NCBI RefSeq assembly: GCF_900109755.1 | Contig: NZ_FOAR01000013.1 | Coordinates: 1-64,000, forward strand | Direction of reading: 5' to 3' | Length of the DNA: 64,000 bases | From: Pseudomonas agarici | Lineage (GTDB): Bacteria; Pseudomonadota; Gammaproteobacteria; Pseudomonadales; Pseudomonadaceae | In this document: one piece after another, positions 26,349-38,000 of the stretch | Layout: the number at the start of each line of letters is the position of its first letter | Position numbering within the stretch: the stretch's first letter is position 1 | Notes under the pieces: model-generated | What the model saw: the letters and a program-made list of their open reading frames with translations, nothing else | The model's database searches: none | Told to the model about the DNA's origin: nothing | Translations under genes and position numbers: made by a program

Positions 26349-28085
26349 ATGCGTTGGTTATTCACCCTGATTTTTCTGCTGTTTGCCGGGCTGGTCCAAG
26401 CCGGCAACGATCCCTTTGCGGTCAAGAAAAACGAATTCCTGCCTGTCGGCCAGGCGTTCGCCTTCAGCTCCGAGAAGCTCGAATCCGGCCAGACCCGGCT
26501 GTACTGGCAGATTGCCGATAATTATTACCTGTATCAAAAACGCCTGAAGTTCGAAGGACTGGACCCGGCACAGCGTCCCGTACTGCCTCAAGCGCAGTCC
26601 CACAGCGACGAGTTCTTCGGCGAACAGCCGATTTATCGCAACGAACTGGAACTGCTGATTCCGGCCGGCGCCAGCGGTCAAGTCACCGTTGGCTGGCAAG
26701 GCTGTGCGGATGCCGGACTGTGTTATCCACCGCAAAGCCAGGTGCTCGATCTGGGAGGAGCAGCTGCCCAGCCGGTGGTTGGGCAGGCGCAAGACCAATC
26801 TCTGGCCAACCGCCTGAGTGAACACGCATTGGGCTGGAGCCTGCTGGTCTTCTTCGGCCTGGGCCTGTTGCTGGCCTTTACCCCTTGCACGCTGCCCATG
26901 CTGCCGATTCTCGCCGGCCTGGTGGTCGGCAGCGGCGCCAGCCCGCGACGCGGCTTTGCCCTGGCGGGCAGCTACGTGGTCAGCATGGCGCTGGTGTATG
27001 CCGCTCTCGGTGTGATCGCGGCCTTGCTGGGCGGCAACCTGCAGGCCTTTCTGCAACAACCCTGGTTGTTGGGCAGCTTCGCGGCGCTGTTCGTGGTCCT
27101 GGCGTTGCCAATGTTCGGTTTTTTCGAACTGCAACTGCCCGCGGCCCTGCGCGACCGCCTGGAGCGTGCCGGCCAAGGACGCCAGGGCGGTAGCCTGGTG
27201 GGCGCGGGAATCATCGGTGCGCTGTCCGGACTGCTGGTCGGACCGTGCATGACCGCACCGCTGGCCGGTGCCTTGTTGTATATCGCCCAGAGCGGCAACC
27301 TGCTGTTCGGCGGCCTGGTCCTGTTCAGCCTCGGCATCGGCATGGGCCTGCCGCTGTTGCTGTTGGTGACCGTGGGCAATCGCTTCCTGCCCAAGCCGGG
27401 AGCCTGGATGGATCGGGTCAAGGCGATATTCGGCTTCCTGTTCCTTGGCACCGCGATCCTGATGGTTCGCCCGGTGCTCGACGAGTCATTGTGGGTCGGC
27501 CTCTGGGGCGCGCTGGCGTTGATCGTCGCATGCTGTGCCTGGCGGCTGTCGCACCAACCAGGGCGTGCCGCCTTGATCGCCCGTTGTAGCTGCTTGCTGC
27601 TGGGTCTCTGGGGCACGCTGTTGGTGATCGGTGCCGCAGGCGGCGGCAGCGATCCATGGCGACCGTTACAGGTGTACACCGGTTCCACGGCAGGCGGCAG
27701 CACGGGAGCCAGCCATGACGCTTTTGTCACAGTCAACGACCCGGCAGCCCTGCAACGCGAACTGGACAGTGCCAAGGCCCAGGGCCAGTGGGTACTGGTG
27801 GACTATTACGCGGACTGGTGCGTGTCGTGCAAGATCATGGAGAAACAGGTATTCGCCAAGGCCGAAGTGATCGATGCCCTGCGCGATGTACGCCTAGTGC
27901 GCCTGGACGTGACCGCCGACACTGGCGCCAGCCGCGAACTGCTCGGTCGCTTTGAAGTGCCCGGTCCACCGACCCTGCTGTGGATAACCCCCGAAGGCGT
28001 CGAGCAGCGCTCCAGCCGCATCACCGGTGAAGTCGACGTCAGCGCGTTCCTGCAAAACTGGCACAACACACGAGACGCCCGCTAA
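26349..28085 (+). CDS. dsbD: DsbD, thiol:disulfide interchange protein
   Basis: 578 aa. Signal peptide (WLFTLIFLLFAGLVQA), periplasmic DsbD-alpha domain with the redox pair C119 (GWQGC) and C125 (GLCYPP), an eight-helix membrane domain with C180 (FTPCTLPMLP) and C300 (GPCMTAP), and a C-terminal thioredoxin-like domain with C491-V-S-C494 (YADWCVSCK). All six catalytic cysteines are present. It moves electrons from cytoplasmic thioredoxin to periplasmic partners such as DsbG. Its position next to the two-component genes corresponds to the second DsbD of P. aeruginosa (PA2478). Confidence 0.93.
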   Translation: MRWLFTLIFLLFAGLVQAGNDPFAVKKNEFLPVGQAFAFSSEKLESGQTRLYWQIADNYYLYQKRLKFEGLDPAQRPVLPQAQSHSDEFFGEQPIYRNELELLIPAGASGQVTVGWQGCADAGLCYPPQSQVLDLGGAAAQPVVGQAQDQSLANRLSEHALGWSLLVFFGLGLLLAFTPCTLPMLPILAGLVVGSGASPRRGFALAGSYVVSMALVYAALGVIAALLGGNLQAFLQQPWLLGSFAALFVVLALPMFGFFELQLPAALRDRLERAGQGRQGGSLVGAGIIGALSGLLVGPCMTAPLAGALLYIAQSGNLLFGGLVLFSLGIGMGLPLLLLVTVGNRFLPKPGAWMDRVKAIFGFLFLGTAILMVRPVLDESLWVGLWGALALIVACCAWRLSHQPGRAALIARCSCLLLGLWGTLLVIGAAGGGSDPWRPLQVYTGSTAGGSTGASHDAFVTVNDPAALQRELDSAKAQGQWVLVDYYADWCVSCKIMEKQVFAKAEVIDALRDVRLVRLDVTADTGASRELLGRFEVPGPPTLLWITPEGVEQRSSRITGEVDVSAFLQNWHNTRDAR

Positions 28086-28955
28086 ATGCTTACCTTGACT
28101 CTCGGTACCTTCGCCCTCTCGATCAACCACCTGCTGTTGCTGCTGGCCCTCGCCCTGGCGACGCTGGTCGGCTGGCGGGTGGCCAGGCACGGCGGCGACA
28201 ACCCGGAGTCAGTGCTGTTCGGTCTGTTCCTGCTAGCGATGCTGGTAGCCCGGGGCAGTTTCGTGATTGCCTATTGGAGCTACTTTCGCAACGACCCGCT
28301 GCAGATCCTCGACATCCGCGACGGCGGCTTCCTGCTCTGGCCCGGCCTGCTGGCGCTGCTGATCGGTGCCGTGGCCTGGGGCTGGCGGCGCCCGGCACTT
28401 CGCAAGCCGTTAGGCGTGGGCCTGGGCAGCGGGATCGCCTTCTGGCTGCTGGCGACCTTATCGACCACCCTCTACGAGCAAGGCTCGCGCCTGCCGGACA
28501 TCACCCTGCTCAATGCCCAAGGGCAGACCGTACATTTGACCGACTACGCGGGTGGGCCGCTGGTGATCAATCTCTGGGCCACCTGGTGCCCGCCGTGCCG
28601 CCGGGAAATGCCGGTGCTGCAAAAGGCCCAACGGCAACGCCAGGACGTGACCTTTCTGTTCGTCAACCAGGCCGAAAGCATCCAAAGCGTGGCGACTTTT
28701 CTCATGACCCAAGGCCTGAATCTCGACAATATCCTGTTCGACGGCACCGGCCAACTGGCCCAGACCGTCGGGTCCATGGCCTTGCCCACTACGCTTTTTT
28801 ACAACGCCAAAGGCCGTCTGCTCGGCAGTCACCTGGGCGAACTATCCGAGGCCAGCCTGGCCCGGGCCTTGGAAAACTTCGGCCCTGTCCCATCCAATAC
28901 GGCCTCTCCGGCCCTAGCAAGGAAACCGCTATGTCCTTCTACCGCCGCCTGTTGA
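28086..28955 (+). CDS. Membrane-anchored TlpA/DsbE-like thioredoxin
   Basis: 289 aa. About four hydrophobic segments in the first 130 residues (HLLLLLALALATLVGW, VLFGLFLLAMLVARGSFVIA, FLLWPGLLALLIGAVAWGW, GIAFWLLATLSTTL) precede a periplasmic thioredoxin domain with WATWCPPC (C168, C171) and the cis-Pro loop ALPTTLFY. It begins directly after the dsbD stop and its 3' end overlaps dsbG by 25 bp. Probably a disulfide reductase fed by DsbD, as PA2477 in the same order in P. aeruginosa. Confidence 0.85.
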   Translation: MLTLTLGTFALSINHLLLLLALALATLVGWRVARHGGDNPESVLFGLFLLAMLVARGSFVIAYWSYFRNDPLQILDIRDGGFLLWPGLLALLIGAVAWGWRRPALRKPLGVGLGSGIAFWLLATLSTTLYEQGSRLPDITLLNAQGQTVHLTDYAGGPLVINLWATWCPPCRREMPVLQKAQRQRQDVTFLFVNQAESIQSVATFLMTQGLNLDNILFDGTGQLAQTVGSMALPTTLFYNAKGRLLGSHLGELSEASLARALENFGPVPSNTASPALARKPLCPSTAAC

Positions 28956-29710
28956 ACCGGAGTCTGAGCACCGCCTTTGGCGCGTGGCTGTTGCAGGTGC
29001 CCGTGTCACAGGCAGAAGAGCTGCCTGCGCCGATCAAGAGTATCGAAGCCAAGGGCGCCAAGATCATTGGCAGCTTCGACGCCCCTGACGGCCTGCGTGG
29101 ATATGCCGCGCAGTATCAGAACCGTGGCATGGCCCTGTATTTGACGCCCAATGGCAAGCATGTGATCGCCGGCAACCTGTATGACACCGAGGGTAAAGAC
29201 CTGAGTCAAGCGCCGTTGCACAAGCTAGTCTATACGCCAATGGCCAAGCAGGTCTGGGGCCAGATGGAGAAGAGCAACTGGATCGAGGACGGCAAGCCGG
29301 ATGCGCCGCGCATTGTCTATCTGTTCAGTGACCCGAATTGCCCGTACTGCAACATGTTCTGGGAGCAGGCAAGGCCGTGGGTCGATGCCGGCAAGGTGCA
29401 GTTGCGGCACATCATGGTCGGAATCATCCGCGAAGACAGCGCGGCCAAGGCCGCCGCCCTGTTTACCGCCAAGGACTCACAACTGGCCCTGCACGACCAT
29501 GAAAAGGCCGGCAAGGGCAGTTCGCTCAAGCCGCTGGCGAGTATTCCGAAAGAAATCCAGGCCAAGCTCGATGCCAATATGGAGTTGATGGAAGAGCTGG
29601 AATTATCGGCCACGCCATCGATCTTCTACCTCGACGACAACGGCGACCTGCAACAGCAGCAGGGAGCACCGTCGGCTGACAAGCTGGTGCACATGCTCGG
29701 GCCTAAGTGA
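28931..29710 (+). CDS. dsbG: DsbG, periplasmic disulfide isomerase/sulfenate reductase
   Basis: 259 aa. Signal peptide ending at about residue 28, N-terminal dimerisation domain, then a thioredoxin domain with FSDPNCPYC (C137, C140) and the conserved SATPSIFY loop. DsbG protects single periplasmic cysteines from over-oxidation and is kept reduced by DsbD. The start at 28931 lies inside the end of the preceding gene, after AAGGAA, showing coupling. Confidence 0.92.
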   Translation: MSFYRRLLNRSLSTAFGAWLLQVPVSQAEELPAPIKSIEAKGAKIIGSFDAPDGLRGYAAQYQNRGMALYLTPNGKHVIAGNLYDTEGKDLSQAPLHKLVYTPMAKQVWGQMEKSNWIEDGKPDAPRIVYLFSDPNCPYCNMFWEQARPWVDAGKVQLRHIMVGIIREDSAAKAAALFTAKDSQLALHDHEKAGKGSSLKPLASIPKEIQAKLDANMELMEELELSATPSIFYLDDNGDLQQQQGAPSADKLVHMLGPK

Positions 29711-29732
29711 CTGACGTGCAAGCAGGATGATC

Positions 29733-29796
29733 GCTCCCCTACTCAAGTGGGAGCCATCGAAAAAGTAGCCCGGCGCAGCTCGTCTCCCACACATTG
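29733..29796. repeat. Degenerate REP-like palindromic DNA after dsbG
   Basis: GCTCCC (29733) pairs with GGGAGC (29749-29754), and AGTGGGAG also pairs with CTCCCAC near 29785-29791, the TGTGGGAG style common in Pseudomonas intergenic REP elements. It may terminate the dsb operon. The copy is imperfect. Confidence 0.35.
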
Positions 29797-29900
29797 CTTT
29801 GACATTGTCCGTCCGTTGCTGTCGGCAAAGCACAAACGACAGGCAACAGTGTACTCCCTAAGCTGGTGACTTCACTCAGTCACAACGCTTAAGGGCAGTC

Positions 29901-32009
29901 ATGTCACTCAATATTTACCTGGCGCAGATACGCCATATCCCACGCTCCCGCGCCCCCTCGTTCGCTGACAATCTTGAGCCCATCTGGGCTGAGACCGGCC
30001 AGGTGCCCACCATGGAAGCCAATGGCCTTGTCACGGTAATCAGCCAGGGCTGTATCGACTACTGGCCGCTCAATAATCTGGAGAATCCCGGCGAGCTACA
30101 GGTGTTGGCATACGGTCCGACGCGCCAGCTACTGGGTCAGAAAGTGCTGAAACTGGGCGACCAGAGGCTGGTTTCGATCCACATCGAGCGTTCGGAATGG
30201 TTGGTATTCCTGGATGGACAACAGGGTCGCCACACCAGGACCCGCTCCATCCTGCACGAAGCCGCGCAAGATACTCACCAGTACTTCTGGATCATCAATA
30301 GCCACAGTGGCGCCGCCTTGACCTGGGACAGCGCCAGCCCAGCCGTTAGCCTGGAACCTCTGGCCGCCAGCAGCCAGCAGATTTGGGTCGTCGACAACAT
30401 TGGCGCGATCTTTACCGGTCGAGAGAATCGACGCTTGTCGGCTGCGCAAAGCGCTTCCGGGACTTCGTCGATACGCCTGATGGAAAGTGACGAAGGGGGC
30501 AATGATCAGTGGAATATCGACCGTCAGGGCAGCATCCGCTCTTTCAGCAATGATCTGGCCTGGACGCAAACCGGCGAACGGGTCGTGGAACTCACCGAGT
30601 ACGCAATGTCTCCGACAGAACGTCAACAGTGGTTTTTCAAACCTTACATGGTTTCGCCTTTCACCCGCGAGAATCAGCTTGCACAATTGTTACCCGAGCA
30701 GCACTTCTTCCTCAGTAGCAACAAGCACACGGGCTCCAGGTTGGTATTCAATGCCTCACAGGCGCAGTTGGTGTCGGTGGAGGATGCGCAGGAGCAAGAC
30801 GGTGCCTGGCGCTACGAACAGGAAAAACTGATCGATGTCGCTACCGGACTGGCCTTGACCACGAAGTCCGACAGCATCGTCCTTGCCGCTCCCGATCCGG
30901 AGAACTCCCATCAGAACTGGTACATGAGCAGCGACGGCTACCTGATTCAGCCCTTGAGCGGAAAAGTGCTTGAGTTCGAAGACGGGCGAATCCAGTTGAT
31001 GGACTATGACACGCTACGCGCCGAACGCCTGCACTGGCGGATACGTCATATCAGACAGCGCCGGGCCATTAACGCAGTGTTTCAGCGCCGGCAATTGGGC
31101 TACATCATCAAGTTGTCGGTCACCGTCACTGTCGCCAACGTATTCTGGGCCGGGACTTCGGACAAGATCATGATGACCCTGACCTCCCTCGACAAAGCCG
31201 TGCGCCTGTTCGATGCGCCCAGCGCGGGCGATTCGGTCACCATTGATATCGATATCCAGGCGATGTTCGGCAAGCCCAGAATCCCGATGCGCGATGTCCA
31301 TACGATCCTGTTCTATCAGGAATCGAGAGCCGAATCGGGAGGCAACGACCAGTGGAAGCTGGAATCCATCGTATTGAAAGCCAACGACCGCTACCTGAAC
31401 GACTCGCTGCGCAGCATCAATCGCTGGGTTTCGCCGCCCTACCGCTCCGCGCATATTTCCTGGGGAAGCACGATTTCCTGGTGCAACTGGCGAGACATTC
31501 GCTACAACCGGCACATAGACTTCAACGGTCAGACTTATCCAGTGACGCTGATGCCCTACATAGGTGACTTGAAAGCCTGGCGCAACTATGACCCGTCCAG
31601 CATTGACGGTGTCGGTCAGTTGATCGGCATGAACAATGGCCGATTGATCGGCGAAATCCTCAAAACCCGCGACTGTGAAGCACTCAAGCCCAACGACAGC
31701 AACAACAGTTACACCTGGGTATTCACACCGGAAGGCTCGATCATTTACCGACTCTGGAACCACGAGGACAGTGCCGACTATGTCCGCCACAGCCAACTGG
31801 GGAATGGCAGGCCGGTGATATGCGCGGGCGAATTCAGGATCGAGAGAAGAGCGGACGTTGACGGTGTGGTGGATGTTATCGCCATGGTCAACGACGCCTC
31901 GGGTCACTACAAACCCGATGGTGGCGCCTGCCTGGGCTCGGTGGAGGAGAAGTTCAAGGCATTGGGCATCCCCACCGACCACATAAAATGGTCCTATAAA
32001 GGTCAGTGA
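29901..32009 (+). CDS. Orphan protein with beta-trefoil (ricin-B-like) repeats and a PLAT-like domain
   Basis: 702 aa, no signal peptide, no catalytic motif recognised. The segment from about residue 120 to 380 has repeated Q-x-W-type turns (SSQQIWVV, GGNDQWNI, TERQQWFF, SHQNWYM) as in carbohydrate-binding beta-trefoils. At about 395-500, LGYIIKLSVTVTVANVFWAGTSDKIMMTL followed by GDSVTIDIDI and NDQWKLESIVLKAN resembles a PLAT/LH2 lipid- or protein-binding sandwich. The C-terminal 200 residues are rich in Trp and Tyr and unassigned. It stands alone between dsbG and pvdL, without a PvdS box. A secreted or surface lectin-like protein is possible; the export route is unseen. Confidence 0.55.
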   Translation: MSLNIYLAQIRHIPRSRAPSFADNLEPIWAETGQVPTMEANGLVTVISQGCIDYWPLNNLENPGELQVLAYGPTRQLLGQKVLKLGDQRLVSIHIERSEWLVFLDGQQGRHTRTRSILHEAAQDTHQYFWIINSHSGAALTWDSASPAVSLEPLAASSQQIWVVDNIGAIFTGRENRRLSAAQSASGTSSIRLMESDEGGNDQWNIDRQGSIRSFSNDLAWTQTGERVVELTEYAMSPTERQQWFFKPYMVSPFTRENQLAQLLPEQHFFLSSNKHTGSRLVFNASQAQLVSVEDAQEQDGAWRYEQEKLIDVATGLALTTKSDSIVLAAPDPENSHQNWYMSSDGYLIQPLSGKVLEFEDGRIQLMDYDTLRAERLHWRIRHIRQRRAINAVFQRRQLGYIIKLSVTVTVANVFWAGTSDKIMMTLTSLDKAVRLFDAPSAGDSVTIDIDIQAMFGKPRIPMRDVHTILFYQESRAESGGNDQWKLESIVLKANDRYLNDSLRSINRWVSPPYRSAHISWGSTISWCNWRDIRYNRHIDFNGQTYPVTLMPYIGDLKAWRNYDPSSIDGVGQLIGMNNGRLIGEILKTRDCEALKPNDSNNSYTWVFTPEGSIIYRLWNHEDSADYVRHSQLGNGRPVICAGEFRIERRADVDGVVDVIAMVNDASGHYKPDGGACLGSVEEKFKALGIPTDHIKWSYKGQ

Positions 32010-32026
32010 CCAAGGCCATTCTAAAG

Positions 32027-32058
32027 GATCATTCCCGTGCTCCGGCGCGGGAACGATC
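32027..32058. terminator. Long hairpin between convergent lectin-like gene and pvdL
   Basis: GATCATTCCCG at 32027-32037 pairs with CGGGAACGATC at 32048-32058 with one mismatch around a 10-base loop. It lies in the 64-bp gap between two gene ends, so it can serve both strands, though no long U-run follows. Confidence 0.6.
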
Positions 32059-32073
32059 ATCGGTCGCCAACCG

Positions 32074-35000
32074 TTACAAACCTTCCAACTCCGCCATCAG
32101 GTCGCTCAGGCGGTCGACTTTCTCTTCGTTGATTGCATTGGCCGCCAGCCCATCGATATAACGGGCCAGGTCCTCCACGGTGCTGCATTCGAACATCGCC
32201 CGCAGCGGCACGTTGCGTTGCAGGGTTTTCTGTACCCGTGAAGCGATCTGCGTCGCCAGCAACGAATGCCCGCCCAGCTCAAAGAAGTTGTCCAGCACCC
32301 CGACCCGCTCGACCTTGAGCACCTCGGCCCAGATCGCGGCCAGGGTCCGCTCCAGTTCGTTGCGCGGCGCCAGGTAGTCCTGGCCGTGTAACTGGCCGAT
32401 CTCCAGGTCCGGCAGCACCTTGCGGTCGAGCTTGCCGTTGGCATTGAGGGGCAGGCGCTCCAGCCACAGCCAGTGCAACGGCACCATGTACTCTGGCAGT
32501 TGCGCCCGCAGCCGTTGCTTGATCCGGTCCAGGCATTCGCGCGGATTCGGCGCCGTGTCGAGCGCCACCAGATACCCGACCAAATGCTTGCCGTTGATGC
32601 CGTCCTGGACGCCGACCGCCGCCTCGCGGACTTCCGGCTGCTCGTGCAGGCGGGCTTCGATTTCCCCCAGTTCGATCCGATAACCGCGAATCTTTACCTG
32701 ATGGTCGATGCGCCCGATGTATTCCAGCACCCCGTCGCTGCGCCGACGCGCCAGGTCGCCGCTACGATACAGGCGCTCGCCCGCCGCGCCGAACGGGTTG
32801 GGCACGAACACCTGGGCGGTGCGCAGCGGATCGCCGACATAACCGCGCCCGACACCGGTGCCGGCCACGCACAGCTCTCCCACCGCGCCCAGCGGCACCA
32901 ATTCATCGGCACCGTCGAGCAGGTACAGGCGGTTGTTGTCGGTCGGCGTACCGATTGGCAGGTAGCTGGCGCAGGTCGACGCCAGGTCGACGCGGAACAA
33001 CGCCACATCGTCCGAGCACTCGGCCGGACCATAGGCGTTGACCAGCCCAATCTGCGGATAACGCAGTAACCACTGGTGCGCCAGTTCCGGCGGCATTGCC
33101 TCGCCGGTCGGCAGCAGCCAGCGCAGGCCGTCGAGGCTGACCCGCTCCTGGGCCAGCAGGCCCTGGATCAGCGATGGCACGCTTTCCAGCACGCTGATGC
33201 GCTGGCGCTGGACATGGGCCAACAAACCTTGCGGATCATGGGCGATGGCATTCGGCACGATATCCACCCGGCCACCGAACAAGGGCGCCGCGAGGAACTG
33301 CCAGACCGAAATATCGAAGCTCTGCGAGGCCGTCTGGGCAATCACGTCGGCTTCGCTCAGCGCCAGGTACGGCACCTTGCTCAGTTGGTTGTTGAGCATG
33401 CCGCGCTGCTCGACCATCACGCCCTTGGGCAATCCGGTGGAACCGGAGGTGTAGATCACGTAGGCGAGGTTGTCCGGCGCGCTGTACAGCCCCGGATTGG
33501 ACAGCGGGTACGAGCCCTCCTGCACCGTCTCCCAGACCAGCAGTTGCGGGCGCTCGGCAGCGACGAACTGATCCAGCAAGGCGTGCGCCTGGTCGCGACA
33601 GGCGCGGGTGCAAACCAGTAATGGCGTGCGGCTGCGCTCAATGATCCGGCCCAGACGCTGGCTTGGCAAACCGGGGTCCAGTGGCAGGTAACCGGCGCCG
33701 GCCTTGAAGCTGCCGACCATCATCCCCAGCAGATCGAGGCTGCGCTCGGCCAGCAGGGCGACCGGCTGGTCGAAACCGACGCCAGCCGCGACCAGGGCAT
33801 GGCCCAGGCGATTGCCAACCTGGTTCAACTGTTCATAGCTGTACTGCTGTTCCAGGCAGGTCGCGGCGATACGTTGCGGATGCGCGGCCACCCGTGCCTC
33901 GAACAACGCCACGTAACTCTGCTCCAGCGGATATTCATGGCTACTGCGGTTGCAGCCTTCGAGCAGGAAGTCGCGCTCGTCGGCCCCCAGTAGCGGTAGC
34001 TCGGCCATATCGCCATGGAAACCGTCCAGCAGCGCCAACAGCAGCCGTTTGAACTCACTGAGCAGGCGCTCGACGCTGCTCTCCTCAAAGTAACGCCGGT
34101 CATAGGACAGGTGCAGCCCCAGGTCATCGCCCGGATAGCAGACCACGGTCAGCGGGAAGTTGGTGTGGGTGCGACCTGAATCGGAGCTCGCGTTGAGGCT
34201 CTGCGCCCGGTCCAGCACCGCCACTTGCACCGGCGCGTTTTCGAACACGAACAGGCTGTCGAACAGCGGTTGGCCCTTGGGCAGCTCGCTGTTTTCCTGG
34301 ATCGTCACCAGCGGCAGGTACTCGTACTCGCGCAGTTCCATATTGCGTTCCAGCAGGCCGCTGAGCCAGTTGCGCACACTGCAACCGGCGCCGTCTGGCG
34401 GCAATGTCACCCGCAAGGGGATGCTGTTGATGAACAACCCGACGGTGCGCTGCATCTGCGGCATCGCCACCGGACGACCGGCCACGGTAACGCCGAACAC
34501 CACGTCGCGATCACCGCTGAAGCGGCGCAGCACCAACGCCCAGGCCGCCTGGGCGAAGGTGTTGACGGTCAACTGGTGTTGCTGCGCCAGCTCGCGCAGC
34601 CGCACACCGTCACGGGGGTCCAGGCGAGTGTAGCGGTCGCCCACGCGCATGCCGCCGCTTTCCCCGGCATGCTCACGCAACAATGGCCGGTCGCTCGGAA
34701 TTGGGGTGGTGCGCTCGAAGCCTTGCAGGTTGTGCTGCCACCACTGCCGCGCCGCGACCAGGTCCTGGCGTTGCAGCCAGCCGATGTAGTCGCGGTAGCG
34801 CGGTGATGCGGCCAGTTGTGCTTGCCGGCCTTCGCCGAGGGCGGTGTAGATCTCGAAGAAGTCGTGCATCAACAACGAGCGGCACCAGGCATCGATGAGA
34901 ATGTGATGGTTGCTCATCATGAACCAGTAGCGCGCCGCGCCGACCTTGATCAGGCGCAGATGGAACGGTGCCTCGCGCAGCAGATCGAAACCCGCCTCGC

Positions 35001-38000
35001 GCTCTGCCTGGAGCAGGCGTTGCAAACGTGGTTCCTGCCGGTCCTCGGGCTCGGCGCTCCAGTCCAGGTATTCGATGGGCGTACTGCCCGGTTTGTGGAT
35101 GATTTGCAGCATGTCTTCGCCGACGTTCCAGCAAAACGACGCACGCAAGGCTTCATGGCGGGCAATCACCGCCTGCCAGGCCTGAGCGAAACGCCGTGGA
35201 TCGAGTTCGCTGTTGATCCGGTAGCGGTCCTGCATGTAGTACAGCCCCGTGCCCGGCTCCAGCAGGGTGTGCAGCAACAGGCCTTCCTGCATCGGGGTCA
35301 GCGGATAGACATCCTCGATCTGGCTGGCCGCCACCGGCAGTGCGTCGAGTTGTGGCTGGGTCAGGCGCGCCAATGGAAAGTCCGAGGGCGTCAGGCCACC
35401 GGCGGCGTCGCCCAGACAGTGCTCGATCAGACTGCTCAGCTCGCCCAGGTAGGCGTCCGCGAGTTCGGCCACGGTGGTGCTGGCAAAACGTTCGCGGCTG
35501 AAGGTCCAGCGCAGCACCAGTTCACCGCCATAGACCTGGCTGTCGATACTCAACTCGTTGGGCAACGGCGCCTCGGCGTCATGCGTCTCGCCCGGCGACT
35601 CTTCCAACGGGTGCCAGAGGGCGTCGTCGCCAAAGCTCTGGTCGAACTGCCCCAGGTAATTGAAGGTGATCGGCGCCACCGGCAAGGCCGCCATCGCCGC
35701 GCGCAGCGACGGCTCGGCCAGGTAGCGCAGCACGCCGTAACCCAGGCCTTTGTGCGGCACGCCGCGCAGTTGTTCTTTAATGGCCTTGATCGAGTCGCCC
35801 TGCCCCGCGCCTGCCTCGATATTCAGCGGGGTCAAGCGCACCGGATAGGCGCTGGTGAACCAGCCGACGGTGCGGGTCAGGTCGATCTCGTCGAACAGGG
35901 TTTCGCGGCCATGGCCTTCCAGTTGCACCAGCGCCGATGGTTGCCCGGTCCAGCGGCAGACCACCCGCGCCAGGGCCGTCAGCAACAGGTCGTTGACCTG
36001 CGTGCGGTAGGCGCTCGGTGCCTGTTGCAGCAAGGCGCGGGTCCGTGCGGCATCGAGACGCACGCTCAGCGTTTCGGCATGACGCTGTTGGCGCCCGCCC
36101 TGCGGGCGTTCGCAGGGCAGTTCGAAGCGCGGCCCAGCTAATTGCGCCTGCCAGTCCGCCAATTCTTCGCGCAGCGACTCGCTGCCCGCATAGGCCTGTA
36201 GACGGTCGGCCCAGTCACGCAAGGCACTGGTTTTCGCCGGCAGTCGCAGCGATTGGCCGGCCAGCGACTGGCGGTAGGCGGTCTGTAGGTCGTCTAGCAG
36301 GATGCGCCAGGAAACCCCGTCCACCACCAGGTGATGAATCGCCAGCAACAGGCGTTGTTCGCCCTGCGGCCCATCCACCAGCAAGGCCCGCAGCAACGGC
36401 CCCTGTTGCAGGTCGAGGCTGCGTTGGGTCTCGCTGAACAGTGCAGTGCAGTGTGTCAGCGAGGCAACGCGCACCTGTTGCAGTAGCGGCGTCTCGTCCG
36501 GTGCGCGGTATTCGGCTCGCCAACTACCCGCCTCGCCAGTAAAGCTCTGGCGCAATGCATCGTGATGCTCCAGCAATGCCGCCAGCGCCTGATCCAGCGC
36601 GTGAGGCTCAAGAGCCGACACTGGTTCCAGCACCAACGCCTGGTTCCAATGCTGGCGCTGGGCAATCTCGCTGTCGAGAAACCAATGCTGGATCGGCGTC
36701 AGGCTCGAAACGCCACTGAGCAAGCCTTGCTCGGCGTTGATCCGCTCGCTGCGGGTGGCCACTGCCGCCAGGCTCTGCACGGTCTGGTGCCGGAACAGGT
36801 CGCGGGGGCTGAAGTGAATACCCTGCTGACGTGCCCGGCTGACCACCTGGATCGACAGGATCGAATCGCCGCCCAGCTCGAAAAAGTTATCGTCCCGCCC
36901 GACCTGGGCGACGCTCAGCACCTCGCGCCAAATCCCCGCCAGGCTTTGCTCCAGCGCGTTGCTCGGCGCCACATAGTGCTGGCGGTTCAACTGCAGGTCG
37001 GGTGCCGGCAAGGCACGCCAGTCGAGCTTGCCGTTGGCGGTCAGCGGCATGCGCTCCAGTAGAATCAGGTGAGTAGGCACCATATAGTCCGGCAACTGGC
37101 TTTTCAGGTGGGCCTTGAGTGCGTCACGCAGTGGCGCCTGTTGCTCCTCCTCCTGCGTCGCCACATCGCTGACCAGGTAAGCGGCCAGTTGCTTGCCGCC
37201 GGGGGCATCCAGTGCCAGCACCACCGCCTCGCGAATCGCCGGATGGTCCAGCAACCGGGTTTCAATTTCCCCCAGCTCAATCCGAAAACCACGGATCTTC
37301 ACCTGATGGTCGATCCGTCCCAGGTATTCCACCCGGCCATCGGCACGCTGGCGCACCAGATCCCCGGTGCGGTACAGCCGTGCGCCAGCGGTGGCGAACG
37401 GATCGGCGATAAAACGCTCGGCGGTGATCCCCGGACGCTGGTGATAACCCTGGGCCAGCCCCGCCCCACCGACATACAGCTCACCAGGGGCGCCTTGGGG
37501 TACCAGCGCCAGATTGGCATCGAGGATATAGGCCACGCGGGCACCGATCAGCCTGCCGATCGGTACGCTGGCCGCGCCCTCCTCCAGCCGTTCAGGCGCC
37601 AGGCTGGCCAGCGGCATCACCACGGTTTCCGTCGGGCCGTAGGCGTTGAAGAACAGGCTCGGCTTGAATGCCGCACGAATCCGTTGCAGGTGCTCGCCGG
37701 TCAGGGCTTCGCCGCCGGTAATGCACATACGCACCGGCAAGGTCTGCGCCTGAGTCGCCAGCCACTGGGCCAATTGGCTGCCATAGCTGGGCGTAAAGCC
37801 GAGGATATTGACTCGTTCCTGGCGAATCAGTTGGCAGATGGCCTCGGCATCCCACTGTCCCTGGGCTCGCAATACTACTCGTGCGCCGCTCAGTAAAGGC
37901 ACCAGCAGACGCTCGGTGGCGGCATCGAAGTTGATCGAGTAGAAATGCAGCTCACAATCATCGGGCCGCATGTCGAAGCGGCGGATCACCGCCTGGCAAT

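Noticed and set aside
28274..28930. Upstream extension of dsbG through the TlpA-like gene
   Set aside because: The ATG at 28931 has a ribosome binding site and starts a normal DsbG signal peptide; the extension is out-of-frame coding of the previous gene.
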